From the NCBI GenBank assembly GCA_963573385.1, contig CAUYLG010026875.1, positions 44,595 to 108,594 on the forward strand: a stretch of DNA of 64,000 bases. Direction: 5' to 3'. The DNA is from Cacajao melanocephalus. Lineage: Eukaryota; Chordata; Mammalia; Primates; Pitheciidae. This document shows, piece by piece, positions 45,141 to 60,420 of this stretch. The notes under the pieces were generated by a model. That model searched no databases, was not told where the DNA came from, and saw nothing but the letters and a program-made list of their open reading frames with translations. How positions within the stretch are numbered: the stretch's first letter is position 1; the number at the start of each line of letters is the position of its first letter. A program made the translations under genes and the position numbers.

Positions 45141-46410
45141 ATACAAGGTACGTTTTAAAATAATCACTTTTTAAAAAATTTCTCACTCGTTCCTCTACAT
45201 CCCTCTATTCTCCAAAAGAAAGTCATGGATAGTGTAAGCCACTAAAAGTTGCGATTGGAAAACAAATTATACACTTTTAAAGTCAGAAGAAAAACACACT
45301 GCATAAATTTAAAAAGCAAATGCTTGCTCTTCTCACAGGGAAAGAGAGAAAGAAGGCTTTATTGAGTCAGCCAAATGTTACGTTGTCCATTCCTAGTTAG
45401 GAACGGAGCACTTCTTGATTGGACAAGTCTTCTGTGGGAGAAATGCAGGAGTCAACGGTGCATCTGCCATGTCGTTCCAATGGCTATTCACATTTGGCAG
45501 AATCAATGTTTTGAGATCAATACGATTCCAGGCAAGATGCTTCTAGATCTTCCTGCTTCCTTCACTTCTAGTCTTTCAGTTACACCTCTCTAATTTATGT
45601 TGCTAGACATGAATCATCCCTTTTCTTTGGAGAGCTTCATGAGAATGAGAATCAGGAAAGGCTTAAATACAGGTTTACATATTACACTGTAACATGAAAT
45701 TCTTTAGGCATTAAATATTGAGCTAAAAGTCCTTTTAAAAATAATGGGTTTTGTTTATTTGTTTCATTCTGTATTCTGTGAACTTAGAAAAAGGACACCT
45801 TAAATGGGACAATATTGATCAGGTTATAACTACATCTATTTCCAGTAATCTAAAGGTAAGGCCATTTTTCTATGTAGGTTGCAAATTCTGTAACTGAACT
45901 TGGGAGTAGGCAAGGTATACTATGGATGGAGAATTGTATGATTTTGATGTAAAAGAAAATAGTGTGTTTTAAAATGTTAATGTCACAAGGCAGTTTAAAA
46001 GGCACCAAATGAATGGCAAAGTGTTAGTATTTAAATTATTACATTTAATTCTTTAGTTTATCTGGAATTTTTCTGGTGTCAAGGGAATAATAAGCAATTT
46101 AATTTGACCATTTTGGACTAATTTATGTTTTCCCCGTTGGTTTCTGTGATCCATTTTACTTTTATCATGCCATATTTAACTTGAGAAAAGGAAATGTACC
46201 AACACGTTTATGGAGGAACTCCTCATAGCATTATAGTTAGTTATCTCATCATCTCATTCTACTACAACCCATCACCATAAATACCCCATCTCACCAGAAT
46301 TGTGACTTCTATTCCAGTAGGTACATTTGGGGGTGTGTGTATGTATGGGTGATTCTTTTCTTTTTCTTTAAATATCTTTAAAAATTTATCTTTTCAGAAA
46401 ACTCTGGTTC
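45141..46410. other. Single-copy DNA, no gene seen
   Basis: A less A+T-rich patch at 45360-45600 carries a 72-codon plus-strand frame without a recognisable domain. AGAAGGCTTTATTGAG at about 45350 holds a reverse-complement AATAAA, so an antisense LTR is conceivable but unproven. Confidence 0.4.
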
Positions 46411-46414
46411 TATG

Positions 46415-46733
46415 TTTTTTTGTTTTTTTTTTTGAGATGGAGTCTTGTTCTTGTTACCCAAGGTGGAGAGCATGATAGCGCAATCTCAGCTCACTGCAAC
46501 TTCTGCGTCCTGGGTTCAAAGGATTCTCCTGCCTCAGCCTCTAGCGCAGCTGGGATTACAGGTGCCCCCTACCACACCCGGCTAATTTTTGTATTATCAT
46601 TATTACTATTATTTTAGTAGTGATGGAATTTCCCCATGTTAGCCAGGCTGGCCTTGAACTTCTGATCTCAGGTGATCCACCCCCCTCAGCCTCCTAAAGT
46701 GCTGGGATTACAGGTGTGAATCACTGCGTCAGG
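46415..46733 (-). mobile_element. Alu element, antisense
   Basis: T-rich tail, GAGATGGAGTCTTGTTCTTG, CTCAGCTCACTGCAACTTC, GATTCTCCTGCCTCAGCC, GTGCTGGGATTACAGGTG. The middle A-rich linker has expanded into TATTATCATTATTACTATTA at about 46593-46615. Likely AluS-grade. Confidence 0.93.
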
Positions 46734-49327
46734 CCCCATGTAATTTTAAGAGAGGAAAAACAAACAACCACACCAACCAAAAAAATCATCTGGCACTCAA
46801 GCTAACTTACTAAGGAAACTCTTTCTTAAATTCGCCTCCATGAACACCACAACTACAGATGTGCAAATGTGACAATTTCTCTAAGTCTTTGTTCAGTTTC
46901 CCAGCTTGGCCTTCGAAGGATATCTGTGTATGTCAACCCCTAGCAGAGAGCAGCTCCACTTACGGATACTACATTGAATGCGATGTTATTGCAGCATATC
47001 TTCACTGACACTTGGCACAGGGCTGTTGTTACAGTGAAGCCATTTCTTACCGTTTTTCACGTGAACAGCGAAACTGTTTCATTTTTGCCCAAAATAGCAG
47101 CAATGCAGTTTAGGATTCTGTCCTAAGGTTATATAAAGTTCCTAGTCCTGCACTTCAAAGTTGTCCACTGTCAACCTGATGGATTCTCTCTCTTCTAGGA
47201 CATTGTCCTTGTCTGCTAAATTTATAATGTCAGGTAGGAAGTGACAAGTCCTTTAGGCATGGAGGAGGATGGAAACTAAACCTTGTGAAGACCCATTACA
47301 TTTCTAAACTGTCTTGGCCTCCAGTGATGTAAGGCACATAGGGACATACCCTCAATGTGAAGAACATAGTCCTGCTACTTAACCATCATAAGGTTGGAAG
47401 GTACTAGGAGGATCGGTGTACTTCCATACTTGGAAGGTAGTAGGAGGATCAGTGTAATCTTTTGGATTTTAACAACTTATAAACCCCAAATGAATGACCT
47501 TGTGCAACTCATTTATCATATAACCAGAAAAGTTGCTTATTTCAATAAAGAGAAACCTTTATAGTTTCAGTAGTGCTTGAAGTGTCTGAAGCAGAGGTGG
47601 GCACAATTTGAGGATTGTAACAAAATTAACAAGAGAATTTCAAAATCTCTTGGAGGATTTAGAGCAAAGCCATATTTTCGTTAGCATATCAATAATTCCA
47701 ATTTTGAAACAGATAATTTCCTTGCTGTAGGAATCTAGTGGAGTCTAAATACTTGACCACTGATTTCCAGGAGATTTTGTAATCCAGGGCACATATTAAA
47801 CTGACAGATAAAGTATCTGTCTTGCAACGAAGTTATTTGGCCCCATAAAGTAACTTATGTCTTACAAAGCATCTTCTTATTACATGGAAATGGTATAACA
47901 ACATCAGATGCCCAGGATCATTGAAAACACAAGTTCCTTAAATTAACACCTATTTATTTACATGATTTCTTAAACACCCCATATAACATACCTAAGGGGT
48001 TTTAAGAACCTAAGTCCATCAACTAGGCATATTCTGTAGTTTCAAAGAGAGTTTTCTATGAGTATCTGACAAAAAATAACAAGACTTTACCATTTTTAAA
48101 ATGTTTTACAAAGAAATACTTCAGTATACCACACATTCACAGGGTTCACAGGTGTGACCAGCGAAAAGACATCCTGGACATAGGTTCAAGAAGAATGTTG
48201 ATGGCCCATTCGGCCTGGAAGATGAGTTAGTATGCAGTCAAAACTTATAACGACCACCGGGAAGATCATAAAGGGTTGTGGAAGAGAGAAAGAATAGAGA
48301 GAGGCACAGGGCCTGGGAAACAGTAGGTGCCTGCCTCCAAGGAGTGGTGCAATGACTGGGTCCCATGGTTATTGAAGAGTTAAAGGATAACTCAGTCCTG
48401 AAAGATTTATGATCAGTTGACAGCAAAAAGCATTTTTTCCCCTAAACGCTTGGGGAAAAGGTACCTTCCCAATGACAATGTGTGGCCATTCTAGCCAGCC
48501 CTTGTTGGTTGGCCTGTGAATTTTATAGATCATAAGATGGTATCTTATCTTACTATTTCATACTTTTTGCAGTATCCTTATAATAAATATGTAGCAGTGA
48601 AGATAAAATGAGTATGTCACTTCCATTCAACACAAAAAAAAATCTAACGTGTATAGATGAAGTAAAAAGAGAAGATTTTTAGATATTATCACATATGTTA
48701 CTTTCTTAGACCCTGCAAACACAGCTGTTACATTTGCAAAAGATGGAGCTGTCATTTCCCTGGGAGAGTTGTCAGATATATCAGCAATGATGGTAACACA
48801 TTCTTAGCAACTAAATGCCTAACAAATATGTATTTTTAAAGATGTAAGTTTTATTTTTTTTTTTCTATTTCTAGACTAGACGTTAGAAAGTAGGGGGAAA
48901 GGGATTGTATGCTGACACAGGAGATGTTTATGCAAAGTTTGTGCTTGACCCCTTGAGATGAGTCTTCAATGAAGAGATATAGTGATATAAACCTTGAAAC
49001 TTGGGGAATCTAAGAGTGACACAACCAGTGCTGTATGTTCCAGAACATATATAGGTTAGGGGAGGTGGGTCTCAGGGAGAAATCTCCTACCCCATTGGGA
49101 TGAAGCAACATAGAGTAGAACTGTCAGTGTGATGTCTTTAATGCATTATTCCAGATTTAATAAGAGTAAAGTCTCTGATGGCTGTAGAATTAATAGATAT
49201 GTTAGGCACTAAAGAATGTCACATGGTGCTGGCTGTTTCTAACTGAGAGGTCTGGAACCCAGGAACTTAGGGAGAGGCTGGAGCATTCAGGCCAATGGCA
49301 AAGTAGGCATGCAATGCAGTATTTAGC

Positions 49328-49352
49328 AAAAAAAAAAAAAAAAAAAAAAAAG
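49328..49352. repeat. Isolated pure A25 run
   Basis: A homopolymer of about 25 A that has no recognisable SINE or LINE body to its left. Either a slippage tract or the tail of an element too old to see. Confidence 0.95.
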
Positions 49353-50147
49353 AATGCCATCAAATAAGACTTAGAAGTAGATATTCTGGGAAGAGTGAAG
49401 CTTCCCATCACACACGAAACTGAGGCTAACTCTACTGACTCCTTGCACTAAAAATATTCTAATTTTAAACTTAGACTCTGTTGCAATGTTATTCAAACTA
49501 AATGAAAGGAACCAAAAGTGAAGTAATTCCTTGTTAGCCAGTTAAAACAGGTCTGATATTTTGGTTGGATCGTTTAACTATAGAAAGTAAATTATTAACA
49601 GTTATCTGTCTTAGCAACTATTGCTTCATTCTTTCAATTTAATAGCACAATCAGTAAAAAAAAGAAACAAATGCAACTTTTCTAAGTTATATTAAAAACT
49701 AAAATAAATAATTCTATTTCTTAGGGGCAGGCCTAAGAGAAATAGAAAAGATGAGGCAGACACTGAAGAAATGTAAGAAGAACTAGGCATGTTCTTGCAG
49801 TAATGATCCACTGTTTGTTAACTACCCTTTCATGCAATTTCACCCACTGAGAATTAAAAATTACACAGTTAGAGCCCCTTCCTTGTAATGCCATTTCTTG
49901 TAGAATCAACCTTGGAAAAGAATGTGAAGTAGAGTATGTGTGCCTTTGTGATCTCTAACATTGTGTATCTCATACCTGTCCCCAAACAGTCCCTTTCCAT
50001 ATTAGTTTTTCAGTATGAATTTCTTACTGCAAAATGCTAATTTAGTGCTGACAAATATTAGCAATATATAATTACACAATATTCCCCCTGCCATATATAT
50101 ATGTGTACTTATATACATTTATATTACTCTCTCCCTTTTTCTATATG

Positions 50148-50208
50148 TAGATAGATAGGTAGATAGAGAGATAGATAGATAGAGAGATAGATAGATAGAT
50201 AGATAGAT
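50148..50208. repeat. (GATA)n microsatellite, imperfect
   Basis: TAGATAGATAGG, GATAGAGAGATAGATA and a final run of about six GATA units form a tetranucleotide tract, likely length-polymorphic. Confidence 0.95.
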
Positions 50209-51058
50209 ATGTTACTCAATGACTTATCTTCAGGAATCTATCAAAAAGAAGGTGACAATAATTCTAACTAATGTATACATTTCAGCATACATTTACCAAA
50301 AGGCAGAAACTTAATGTCAGAAACTTAATGGATTAATATATTAGGAAGACTTCAGGTAGTAAAGCATTTGAGTGTTGCAGATATTTTTAGATTTCCATTT
50401 ACTAATATATTTTTCCATTAAATACATATTGAATAGCTACTATCAACTAGCATGATTGTAACAGAAGCATTAGAAGGTTCCAACCATATGAAAATCCACA
50501 AAAGAATATTCTATGTAGTGGGAACAGAAAGGAGAGTGTACAACAAATGTCATTCTTCAAATTGTATAGAGAAGACATATGGAGAATTGGAGTGAAAAGA
50601 CCAGTTAGGAAGTTAACCCAGAAATCCTGGATAGAGATAATGGAGTTTTTCGAATTAAGGTTGTGGTACTTATATTCTGAAGATCAAATAGACAAGATGT
50701 AGTGGTGGACTGATGTTAAAGACAGGAGGGGAGCATTGATGAAGGAGAGATACAACAGTTAGGAATGCTTTCAGCTGCAAGTAATAAAATACCTAACTTT
50801 AGTGGGTTTACAAAGGGTGGTTATCTTCCCCATTTAAGAAGTCTGGCAGTGAGCACTTGCTGGTAATGGTTCTGTTATTTACTAGTGCCGTCAAAGATCC
50901 AAGCTATTTTTGTGTTCTTGAATCTGTCACTGAAGACATTTTACTGATATATTTCTTGTCTTTTTGTCATATGAAAGCAATCATAGCTATAGACATCATG
51001 TTCACCTATTAAAAGAAGGAAAGGTGAGATTTGATGGTATGAGTCACATCTATCCTTT

Positions 51059-51214
51059 AAAAAATGTGGTATTTATTTTTATTTATTTATTTATTGGTAG
51101 AGACAGGTTTTGCCATGTTGCTCAGGCTGGTCTCGAACTCCTGAGGTCAAGTGATTCTCCCACCTTGGTCTCCCAAAGTGCTGGAGTTACAACCATGAAC
51201 CACCACACCTGACC
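51059..51214 (-). mobile_element. Free left Alu monomer, antisense
   Basis: A TTTATTTATTTATT tail is followed by GGTAGAGACAGGTTTTGCC, TGTTGCTCAGGCTGGTCTCG, CTCCCAAAGTGCTGGAG and CACCACACCTGACC. Only one arm is present. CACATCTATCCTTT (51045-51058) and CACATCTATCCCTTT (51215-51229) form the target duplication, which shows that this monomer inserted as such. Confidence 0.88.
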
Positions 51215-51229
51215 CACATCTATCCCTTT

Positions 51230-52021
51230 GATCTAGACCAAAAAAGCCACAGTGAAAGTTTTAAAAAATCTATAATTCTGTTTTTCATTGTCTAGAAGTT
51301 GGTCACATGGCAGCCTATGGCTGCATGCGGAATGGAAATGTGGGCATCTTGTTTTCTAGACAATGGAGTAAAGAAGGAGCAAAGAAAAGGAAATTGGTCA
51401 AAGTCTATGGTTGCCAATACACAGGATGATCCATAGGAGAGTTAGTGGTGATGTCAGGTTTTTTGTCTTGTGCAATTACAGGGATGCCATTTAGAAAAGA
51501 ATAAGGAGACAGTAGGTGGGAAGAGTTGTAAAGAAAAAGTTTTGTTTTAGACATGATGTGAACATGTTAATTTGAGACATCTGTTAAATATCCACATGGA
51601 AGTAAGACAGTTGAATAGGACAGTGATGACAAAAGGATAGGTTAGAACTAGGAACTTCTCAGTTTTCTCACAATGTGAATTGCACACATGAGTTTCAAAA
51701 ATCTGATAACTTCTAAGATATACTTTCCTCATCTAAACCAAGTCTTTCCCCCCTAATATTAGGAAAGAAAGAAAGAGAGAAGGAGGAAGGAAGGAATAAA
51801 TTACTAGGAAAATATACTTTTTTAAAGTTAAGGAAACAATTAAAAATATATATGAGCAAACACTCAGATTATAGTTTTTTGTAGGAAAATTATTTTGAGC
51901 ATTTTACTTTTTTTTTCCAAAAAATGAAAAGCTTAGAAAAGTTCTAATTATAGCTGGGTAAAAGATATTTTGTATTTTTAAACATGTGTTTTGAAATTAA
52001 TTAAAAACAGAAAATATATTC
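51230..52021. other. Single-copy DNA with a purine tract
   Basis: GAAAGAAAGAGAGAAGG and GGAAGGAAGG units occupy about 51757-51797. Nothing else is recognised. Confidence 0.5.
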
Positions 52022-54065
<2,044 letters not shown>

Positions 54066-54075
54066 AGGCTTTAAC

Positions 54076-54412
<337 letters not shown>

Positions 54413-54427
54413 AGGTTTAATTTTTTA

Positions 54428-54476
54428 TGAAGTCTAATTGGTGTATTTTTATTCAGTTGCCTGTGCCTTGTGTGTC
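54428..54476 (-). pseudogene. Old LINE-1, antisense, segment 2
   Basis: GAAGTCTAATTGGTGTATTT continues antisense ORF2 (consensus AAGTCTAATTTATCAATTTT) after the Alu. Confidence 0.55.
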
Positions 54477-54742
54477 TATACTTTATTCAGATTTCCTCAG
54501 TGTTCTCATATTCTTTTTTTAATCAAGTAATTCAACCAAGTTTAGTTGCCATATGTCCTTAAGTTTCTCTTAGTTGTGACAGTTTCTTAGACCTTGCTTG
54601 TTTTCAAATACCTTGATAGTTTTGATGACTACTAGTCACGCATTTTGTAGAATGTCTCTCAATGAGGATTCGTCTGAGGTTTTCTTATGATTAGACTGAG
54701 TAATATGTTTTTGAGAAGACCACGAAGGTGGTTGTTTATTTC
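54477..54742 (-). mobile_element. Foreign L1 3' UTR piece (L1MC/L1ME type), antisense
   Basis: TTTATTCAGATTTCCTCAG, GTGACAGTTTCTTAGACC, GACTACTAGTCACGCATTTTG and GAATGTCTCTCAATGAGG belong to an L1 3' UTR, yet both sides are ORF2 sequence. This is out of order for one element and suggests a second L1 inserted in the first. It shares its sequence with 24800-25385 and 37900-38455. Confidence 0.65.
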
Positions 54743-55381
54743 CTTTTTGTAAATTTGTTGAAGTGTGGAATTCTGTCAGATTATTTTCTCCAACAATTGA
54801 TATGATCACATTAGTTTTCATCTTTAATCTGTTGATGCAGTGATTTATACTGACTGATTTTTAAGTGTTTAACCAGCCTTGCATACTTGGAATAAATCCC
54901 ATATGGTTGCAGCGTATAATTTTTGATATGCATTGTTGAATTCAATTTGTTATGTCTGTGTTTATGAGAGATATTGGTCTGTTGTTTTCCTTTCTTATAA
55001 ATAACTGCGTCTAATTTTAGTAGTAAAGTAATGCTGACCTCATGGAGTAAGCTAAGAAATAGTCTTTCTGCTTCTATTTTCTGGAAGAAACTATGAAGAA
55101 TTGATATCATCTCCACCTTAAAATTTTGGTAAAATTAATCAGTGAAACCATCTGGGCCAGGTATTTTCTTTATTAGAAAGTGATCAATTGTTAATTATTG
55201 ATTGAATGTATTTAATATATAGAGAGCTATTTAGGCTATTTCCCCTTTTGTGGGATTTGGTCCTTTGTGTCTTTCCAGAAACTGGTCCATTTCATCTAAG
55301 TCATCATATTTCTGAGTATAGAACTATTAATAGCATTCCTATATTCTTTTAAGTCCAAGGGGACAGTAGTGGTGACCCCTC
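54743..55381 (-). pseudogene. Old LINE-1 ORF2 RT region, antisense, segment 3
   Basis: AACCAGCCTTGCATACTTGG, GAATAAATCCCATATGG, GAGAGATATTGGTCTGTTG, GTAATGCTGACCTCATGG and CCATCTGGGCCAGG are the antisense of the RT region of L1 ORF2. Stops are present in every frame. Confidence 0.75.
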
Positions 55382-56136
<755 letters not shown>

Positions 56137-57860
56137 TTTCAATTTCATGGACTTCATTTTTTCCCCCTATTCTATCAGATACAGATAACAATTTTATTTG
56201 CTTCAGATTCAATTTTAATAATTTATTTTCTTCTGCTTGCTTTTAGGCTTGAGTATTCTTTCTTCAGTTTCTGGTGGCAGAAACTTAGGTTACTGATTTT
56301 AAATCTTTCTTCATTTAAAAAATATGTGCATGTAATGCTATATACTTCTCTTGAGCACTTTTTTTACCGTGTCCCACAAACTTTGATAAGTTGTATTTTA
56401 CTTTTCATTTAGTTAAAAGTATTTGAAAATTTCTCTTGAGACTTCTTTTAACTATGTGCTATTTTAAAGTGTGTTGTTTAAGTTCCAAATATTTGGGGAT
56501 TTTCCAGTTATCTTTCATCAATTGATTTCTACTTTATTTCCATTGAAGTCTAAGAACACACTTTGTATCATTCTTACTCTTTTAAGTTTGGTTAGATGTG
56601 CTTTATGGCCCAGAATGTGGGTTTATCTTGGTGCGTGCTCCATGTGAGCTTGAGAAGAATGTGTATTTGGCAGTTGAAGGATGGAGTGATCTGTAAATGT
56701 CATTAAGATCAAGTTGACTGATAGTGCCATTTGAGTCAATTATATCTTTATTTTCCGCTTACCTGATCTATCAATTACTGATGGGGGGAGATGTTGAACT
56801 CTTAAAAAATAATTGTACATTTATCTACTTCTTTCACTTCTATCAGTTTTTGTCTTATGTGTTTTGGCATTTTGTTTTTAGGTATATACATATTTAGGAT
56901 TGTTATGTCGTTTTGGATAATCGCTTTTCTGTTATGTAGTGCTGCTTTGTATCTCTAATCTTCCTTATTTGGAAGTCTGCATTATCTGTCTGAAATTAAT
57001 ATAAATACTACAGTTTCTTTTGACTCATTTTATTTTTCCATCCTTTTGCTTTTCATCTGCTGGAGTTTTTATACTTAAAATGAGCTTATTGTAGACAATG
57101 TATTGTTACCCCTTGGAGGAGTCAAGACAGCTTTTTTAATCCATGCTGACAGTCTTTGTCTTTTAATTGCTGCATTTGGACTATTGACATTTAAAGAAAT
57201 TAATGGTATATTTGAATTTATATAAAACATGTTTCTATTTTACAGTTGTTGACAGAGACTTCTTTTTTCTCTGGTTTTAATTGAGCATTTTATATGATTC
57301 CATTTAATTCCTCTCATAGTATAAAAAACATAGTTCTTAAATTTTTTTTTACTGGTTATCTTAGGTTTTACAACTTATTTTTTAAACTAATCTAAATCCA
57401 CCTTCAAATATATTATTTTGCTTCAAATGCAATGCAGATACTTAATAATGGAGTATTTCTAGTCCTGCTTGATTTCCTTCTGTGACATTGCTGTGATTCA
57501 CTTCATTTGTACATATGCTGCAACACATTGTTACCATTATTAAAGTTATTCTCTGATCAATTAAGACAAATAAAAATATTTTATTTTACCTTTTTTCTTC
57601 TCTGATGCTCTTCCTTTATTTATATGGGAATATATTTATATTTATCTATATTTGAATTTCCTTCCGCTTGAAAACGTTTTAACATTTATAGGGGCTTCTG
57701 ATATTTATTCTGCTTTGTGTTTTCTGAGTATCCCATTATTACTTAAAATGTTTCTGCTGCACTGTTTTCTCTGTGTTCTCTTTCTGTAACCCAAGCCTAC
57801 GGTATTTTCTTCTAATTTGTTCTTGAGGCCTCTTTCTGGAAAGAGACTATAAACTTTAGC
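56137..57860 (-). pseudogene. Old LINE-1 ORF2 N-terminal part and upstream, antisense, segment 5
   Basis: CCCCCTATTCTATCAGATAC, GTCCCACAAACTTTGATAAG, CCAAATATTTGGGGATTTTCC, TATGGCCCAGAATGTGG, GTGCTCCATGTGAGCTTGAG and GGATTGTTATGTCGTTTTGG follow antisense L1ME-type sequence without a break. An equivalent stretch occurs at 27210-28965, there split by an LTR. Confidence 0.75.
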
Positions 57861-57869
57861 CCTGTCCTG

Positions 57870-58690
57870 ATGGTAACATAGGATATGTGGTTGTGGATGT
57901 CCACGATGTACCTTTCATGGTATGCATCTGTATCTTGGCTTACTGCCTAATGCCTAAATGTCTGACTTATGACCAGGTGTTCCTCTCACAGGAAACTTGT
58001 TTTAAATGACACATCTCCTTGTGGCTCTTGTCTGATCTGTGTCCAGTTTATTCCTACTAAGACAGACACTCTCTAGAAGAGACCTGATGAGGAAAGAAGT
58101 TAGGATCTGGTGTGTTGGTCAAGTAAGACACAGAGGAGGCAACTCGCCAACACACATGCAATAACAGAAGCAATTACTTACATATCCCAGAGAAATGAGG
58201 GTGCCACATCTCTCAGATCTAATGGGAGAAACGGGGAGCCAACTGGGACAAGCATGCTTGGTGGGAGCAAGAGAGAAGAACCTGTGCATTGAAGCCTTTA
58301 CTGAGGTTCAAGGCATTATCCAAGCTGATTTCCTGAGAGGAGTTCTAATTGATGGGTTTAAAACAAGATGGCATAAGTTCTAGGAGGTCACACTAGGTGG
58401 TCATTGTGTTACATCTGCATAGTCCGTATGGGATGTGGGGTGTGGGGTCAGTGGTGTGAGTCAACTAAGTACTATTCAGGAGGCCCATGGGAATGTGGTC
58501 ACCAGGAGGTAATTGTATAGGGCAGATATCTGGAATGACCACACTGAGGAATTAGAAGGAGGTGGAGAATGGAAACTGTGTCCACAGTGACTTAGCTCTG
58601 TTTCCGGTATGAGATAGTTCAATTTATATTCAAAATGGATGCCAAGGCAATGTAAAATTATAGGAATTCACCACAAATTCCTTTAGAAAT
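57870..58690 (-). mobile_element. Unclassified LTR-like insertion in the L1
   Basis: The L1 order stops near 57860 and resumes near 58690, so these roughly 820 bases are an insert. They are less A+T-rich and include CATTGAAGCCTTTACTGAGG (a possible decayed reverse AATAAA), GCACACTAGGTGG-like and GGAGGCCCATGGGAATGTGG blocks. That fits an antisense ERV LTR, but I cannot name it and the ends are not defined. Confidence 0.4.
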
Positions 58691-59661
58691 TGCTCCAATA
58701 TTCTTGGATGTTCCCTTTTTTTTTTTCATTCATCTTTCTCTTTGCATTTTCATCTGTGAAGTTTCTATTGACATATATTTAAGCTCACTGCTTCTTTCCT
58801 TGGCTGTGCCCAGTCTACTGATGGGTCCATCAAAGGCATTCTTCATTTCTCTTCCAGTGTTTTTGATTTATAGCATTTATTTTTAATTTTTTTCTGAGAG
58901 CTTCCATCTGTCTGCTTATACTACCCATCTGTTCTTTTATGCTGCCTACTTTTTCGATTAGAGCCCTCAACATATTAATCATAGATATTTTAAATTCCTT
59001 TTCTGCTAATTCTAAAATATGTGTCATATCTCAGTCTGATTCTATTGATTGCTTTGTCTCTTCAGGCTATGTTTGCTCTTGCCTTTTGGTGTGCCTTGCA
59101 ATTTTTTGTTGAAAGTTGGGAATGTTATAATCAGTTGTAGAAATTTAAGTAACTAGGCCTCTAGTTTAAGGATTTATGTGATTCTGGGGAGGAGTTAGTC
59201 TTTGTTTAATGTTTACTGTAGCTATAGATGCGGAAACTTCAAATTCCTAGTGTCCTGGTTTTTATCTCCCCTTTTGACTTCTGACTTCTCTAAGTATTCC
59301 TCATCAGAAAGAGTCTATTTCTTGCAGTTCTTTTATCTGTAATCCATTATTATGCTCCTGGAACCCTGTAGTTCTGGAGGTAAGGTGAGAGAACATTCTA
59401 TAATATTCCAGTTCAGTTGTAGTCTTTTAGTGAGTCTGGGTCTTGGCTGGTGACCTTCACAAACATTTATTCTTATATAGTCACCCCTTTAGGTGAGTTA
59501 AGAAGGTTAAGGGGGCTGAAGTGAGAGGAATCTCCTCCCTCACAGCCATTAGACGAGGTTCTGATAAAGTATTTCTTCATAAGAGTAGGACTTTTATTAA
59601 TGGAGAGGGCTCTGTATGTATTTCTTAAAGATTACTGTTTCTTTTCCCCTGTTAGACCCAC
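58691..59661 (-). pseudogene. Old LINE-1 upstream part, antisense, segment 6
   Basis: GTTTCTATTGACATATATTTAAG, CCTTGGCTGTGCCCAGTCTAC, CAAAGGCATTCTTCATTTC, CTTTTGGTGTGCCTTGC and TATTTCTTAAAGATTACTG keep the L1ME-type order found upstream of ORF2 in these old elements. A 65-codon minus-strand frame (58830-59027) reads MINMLRALIEKVGSIKEQM, a heptad-like pattern that fits an ORF1 coiled coil. Confidence 0.65.
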
Positions 59662-59805
59662 CAAATATTTGGGGATTTTTCCAGTTATCTTTCATTGATT
59701 GATTTCTAGTTCATTTCCACTGTGGTCTGAGAACATACTTTGTATAATTCTTATTCTTTTAAGTGTGGTTAGATACGCCTTATGGCCCAGAATGTGGTTT
59801 ATCTT
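59662..59805 (-). repeat. Duplicated ORF2 segment out of place
   Basis: CCAAATATTTGGGGATTTTT, CCAGTTATCTTTCATTG, ACTTTGTATAATTCTTATTC and TATGGCCCAGAATGTGG repeat the sequence at about 56488-56640, which lies about 3.2 kb earlier in ORF2. Here it is embedded in upstream L1 sequence. Confidence 0.8.
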
Positions 59806-60420
59806 CACCTTGAGGTAAAGCCTATGGGTCCCAGGCATTTCTTTCTCCCAAGCTAATCTACACTCAGCCTCCAGCAATTCATCAAAATTGCCATTTAAGT
59901 ATTCCTACCAGTTTATGGCACCAGTGGCTTTTGCCCAAGGTAGATAGATCTTGGCTGTGAGTCTCTGGATTTGTCTCTCTAGATTTTGGAAAGACAGTTT
60001 GCCTCGTAAACTCAGTTCTCTGATGGGTTTAAGAGAAGTTATTGATTTTCTGTTTGTTTGGCTTTTTCTTGTTGTGAGGATGGGACTGATGACATCCAGG
60101 CTGAAATCTAAGGTTCAGCTTTCATCTTACGTCTTTGATACATCTTCCTCTGTTCTACTGTTTTCAGCTTTCCTATATCTGACTGCCATTGGTATACCTC
60201 CTATACTCAATGTACTGCTAAATCTTGTCCTTTTCAGTCCAGTTTAAAAGTCTTTCTCTTGACTTGTACATTTAAATCATTTACGTTTATCATAGTTTCT
60301 GCTAAAATATGTTAGGTTCTCTCATGTTATCTCATGTGCTATGTTTGCTTTACTGCTTCCTTTCCTGCCTTCCACTCTACTGGTTGCATTTAATTCTGAC
60401 TTTAAAGTTGTACTTTCATT
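59806..60420 (-). pseudogene. Old LINE-1 5' part, antisense, segment 7
   Basis: GGCATTTCTTTCTCCCAAGC, CACTCAGCCTCCAGCAATTC, GGGTTTAAGAGAAGTTATTG and GGCTTTTTCTTGTTGTGAGG continue the 5' region of the old L1. Similarity weakens after about 60150 and the 5' end is not defined. Confidence 0.55.

Larger units (their letters stand above)
46735..51058. other. About 4.3 kb mostly single-copy DNA
   Basis: No gene or interspersed repeat is recognised. Local features are a 36-base tandem duplication (TTGGAAGGTA...AGTGTA at 47394 and 47430), a pure A25 run at 49328-49352 and a (GATA)n tract at about 50148-50208. Confidence 0.5.
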
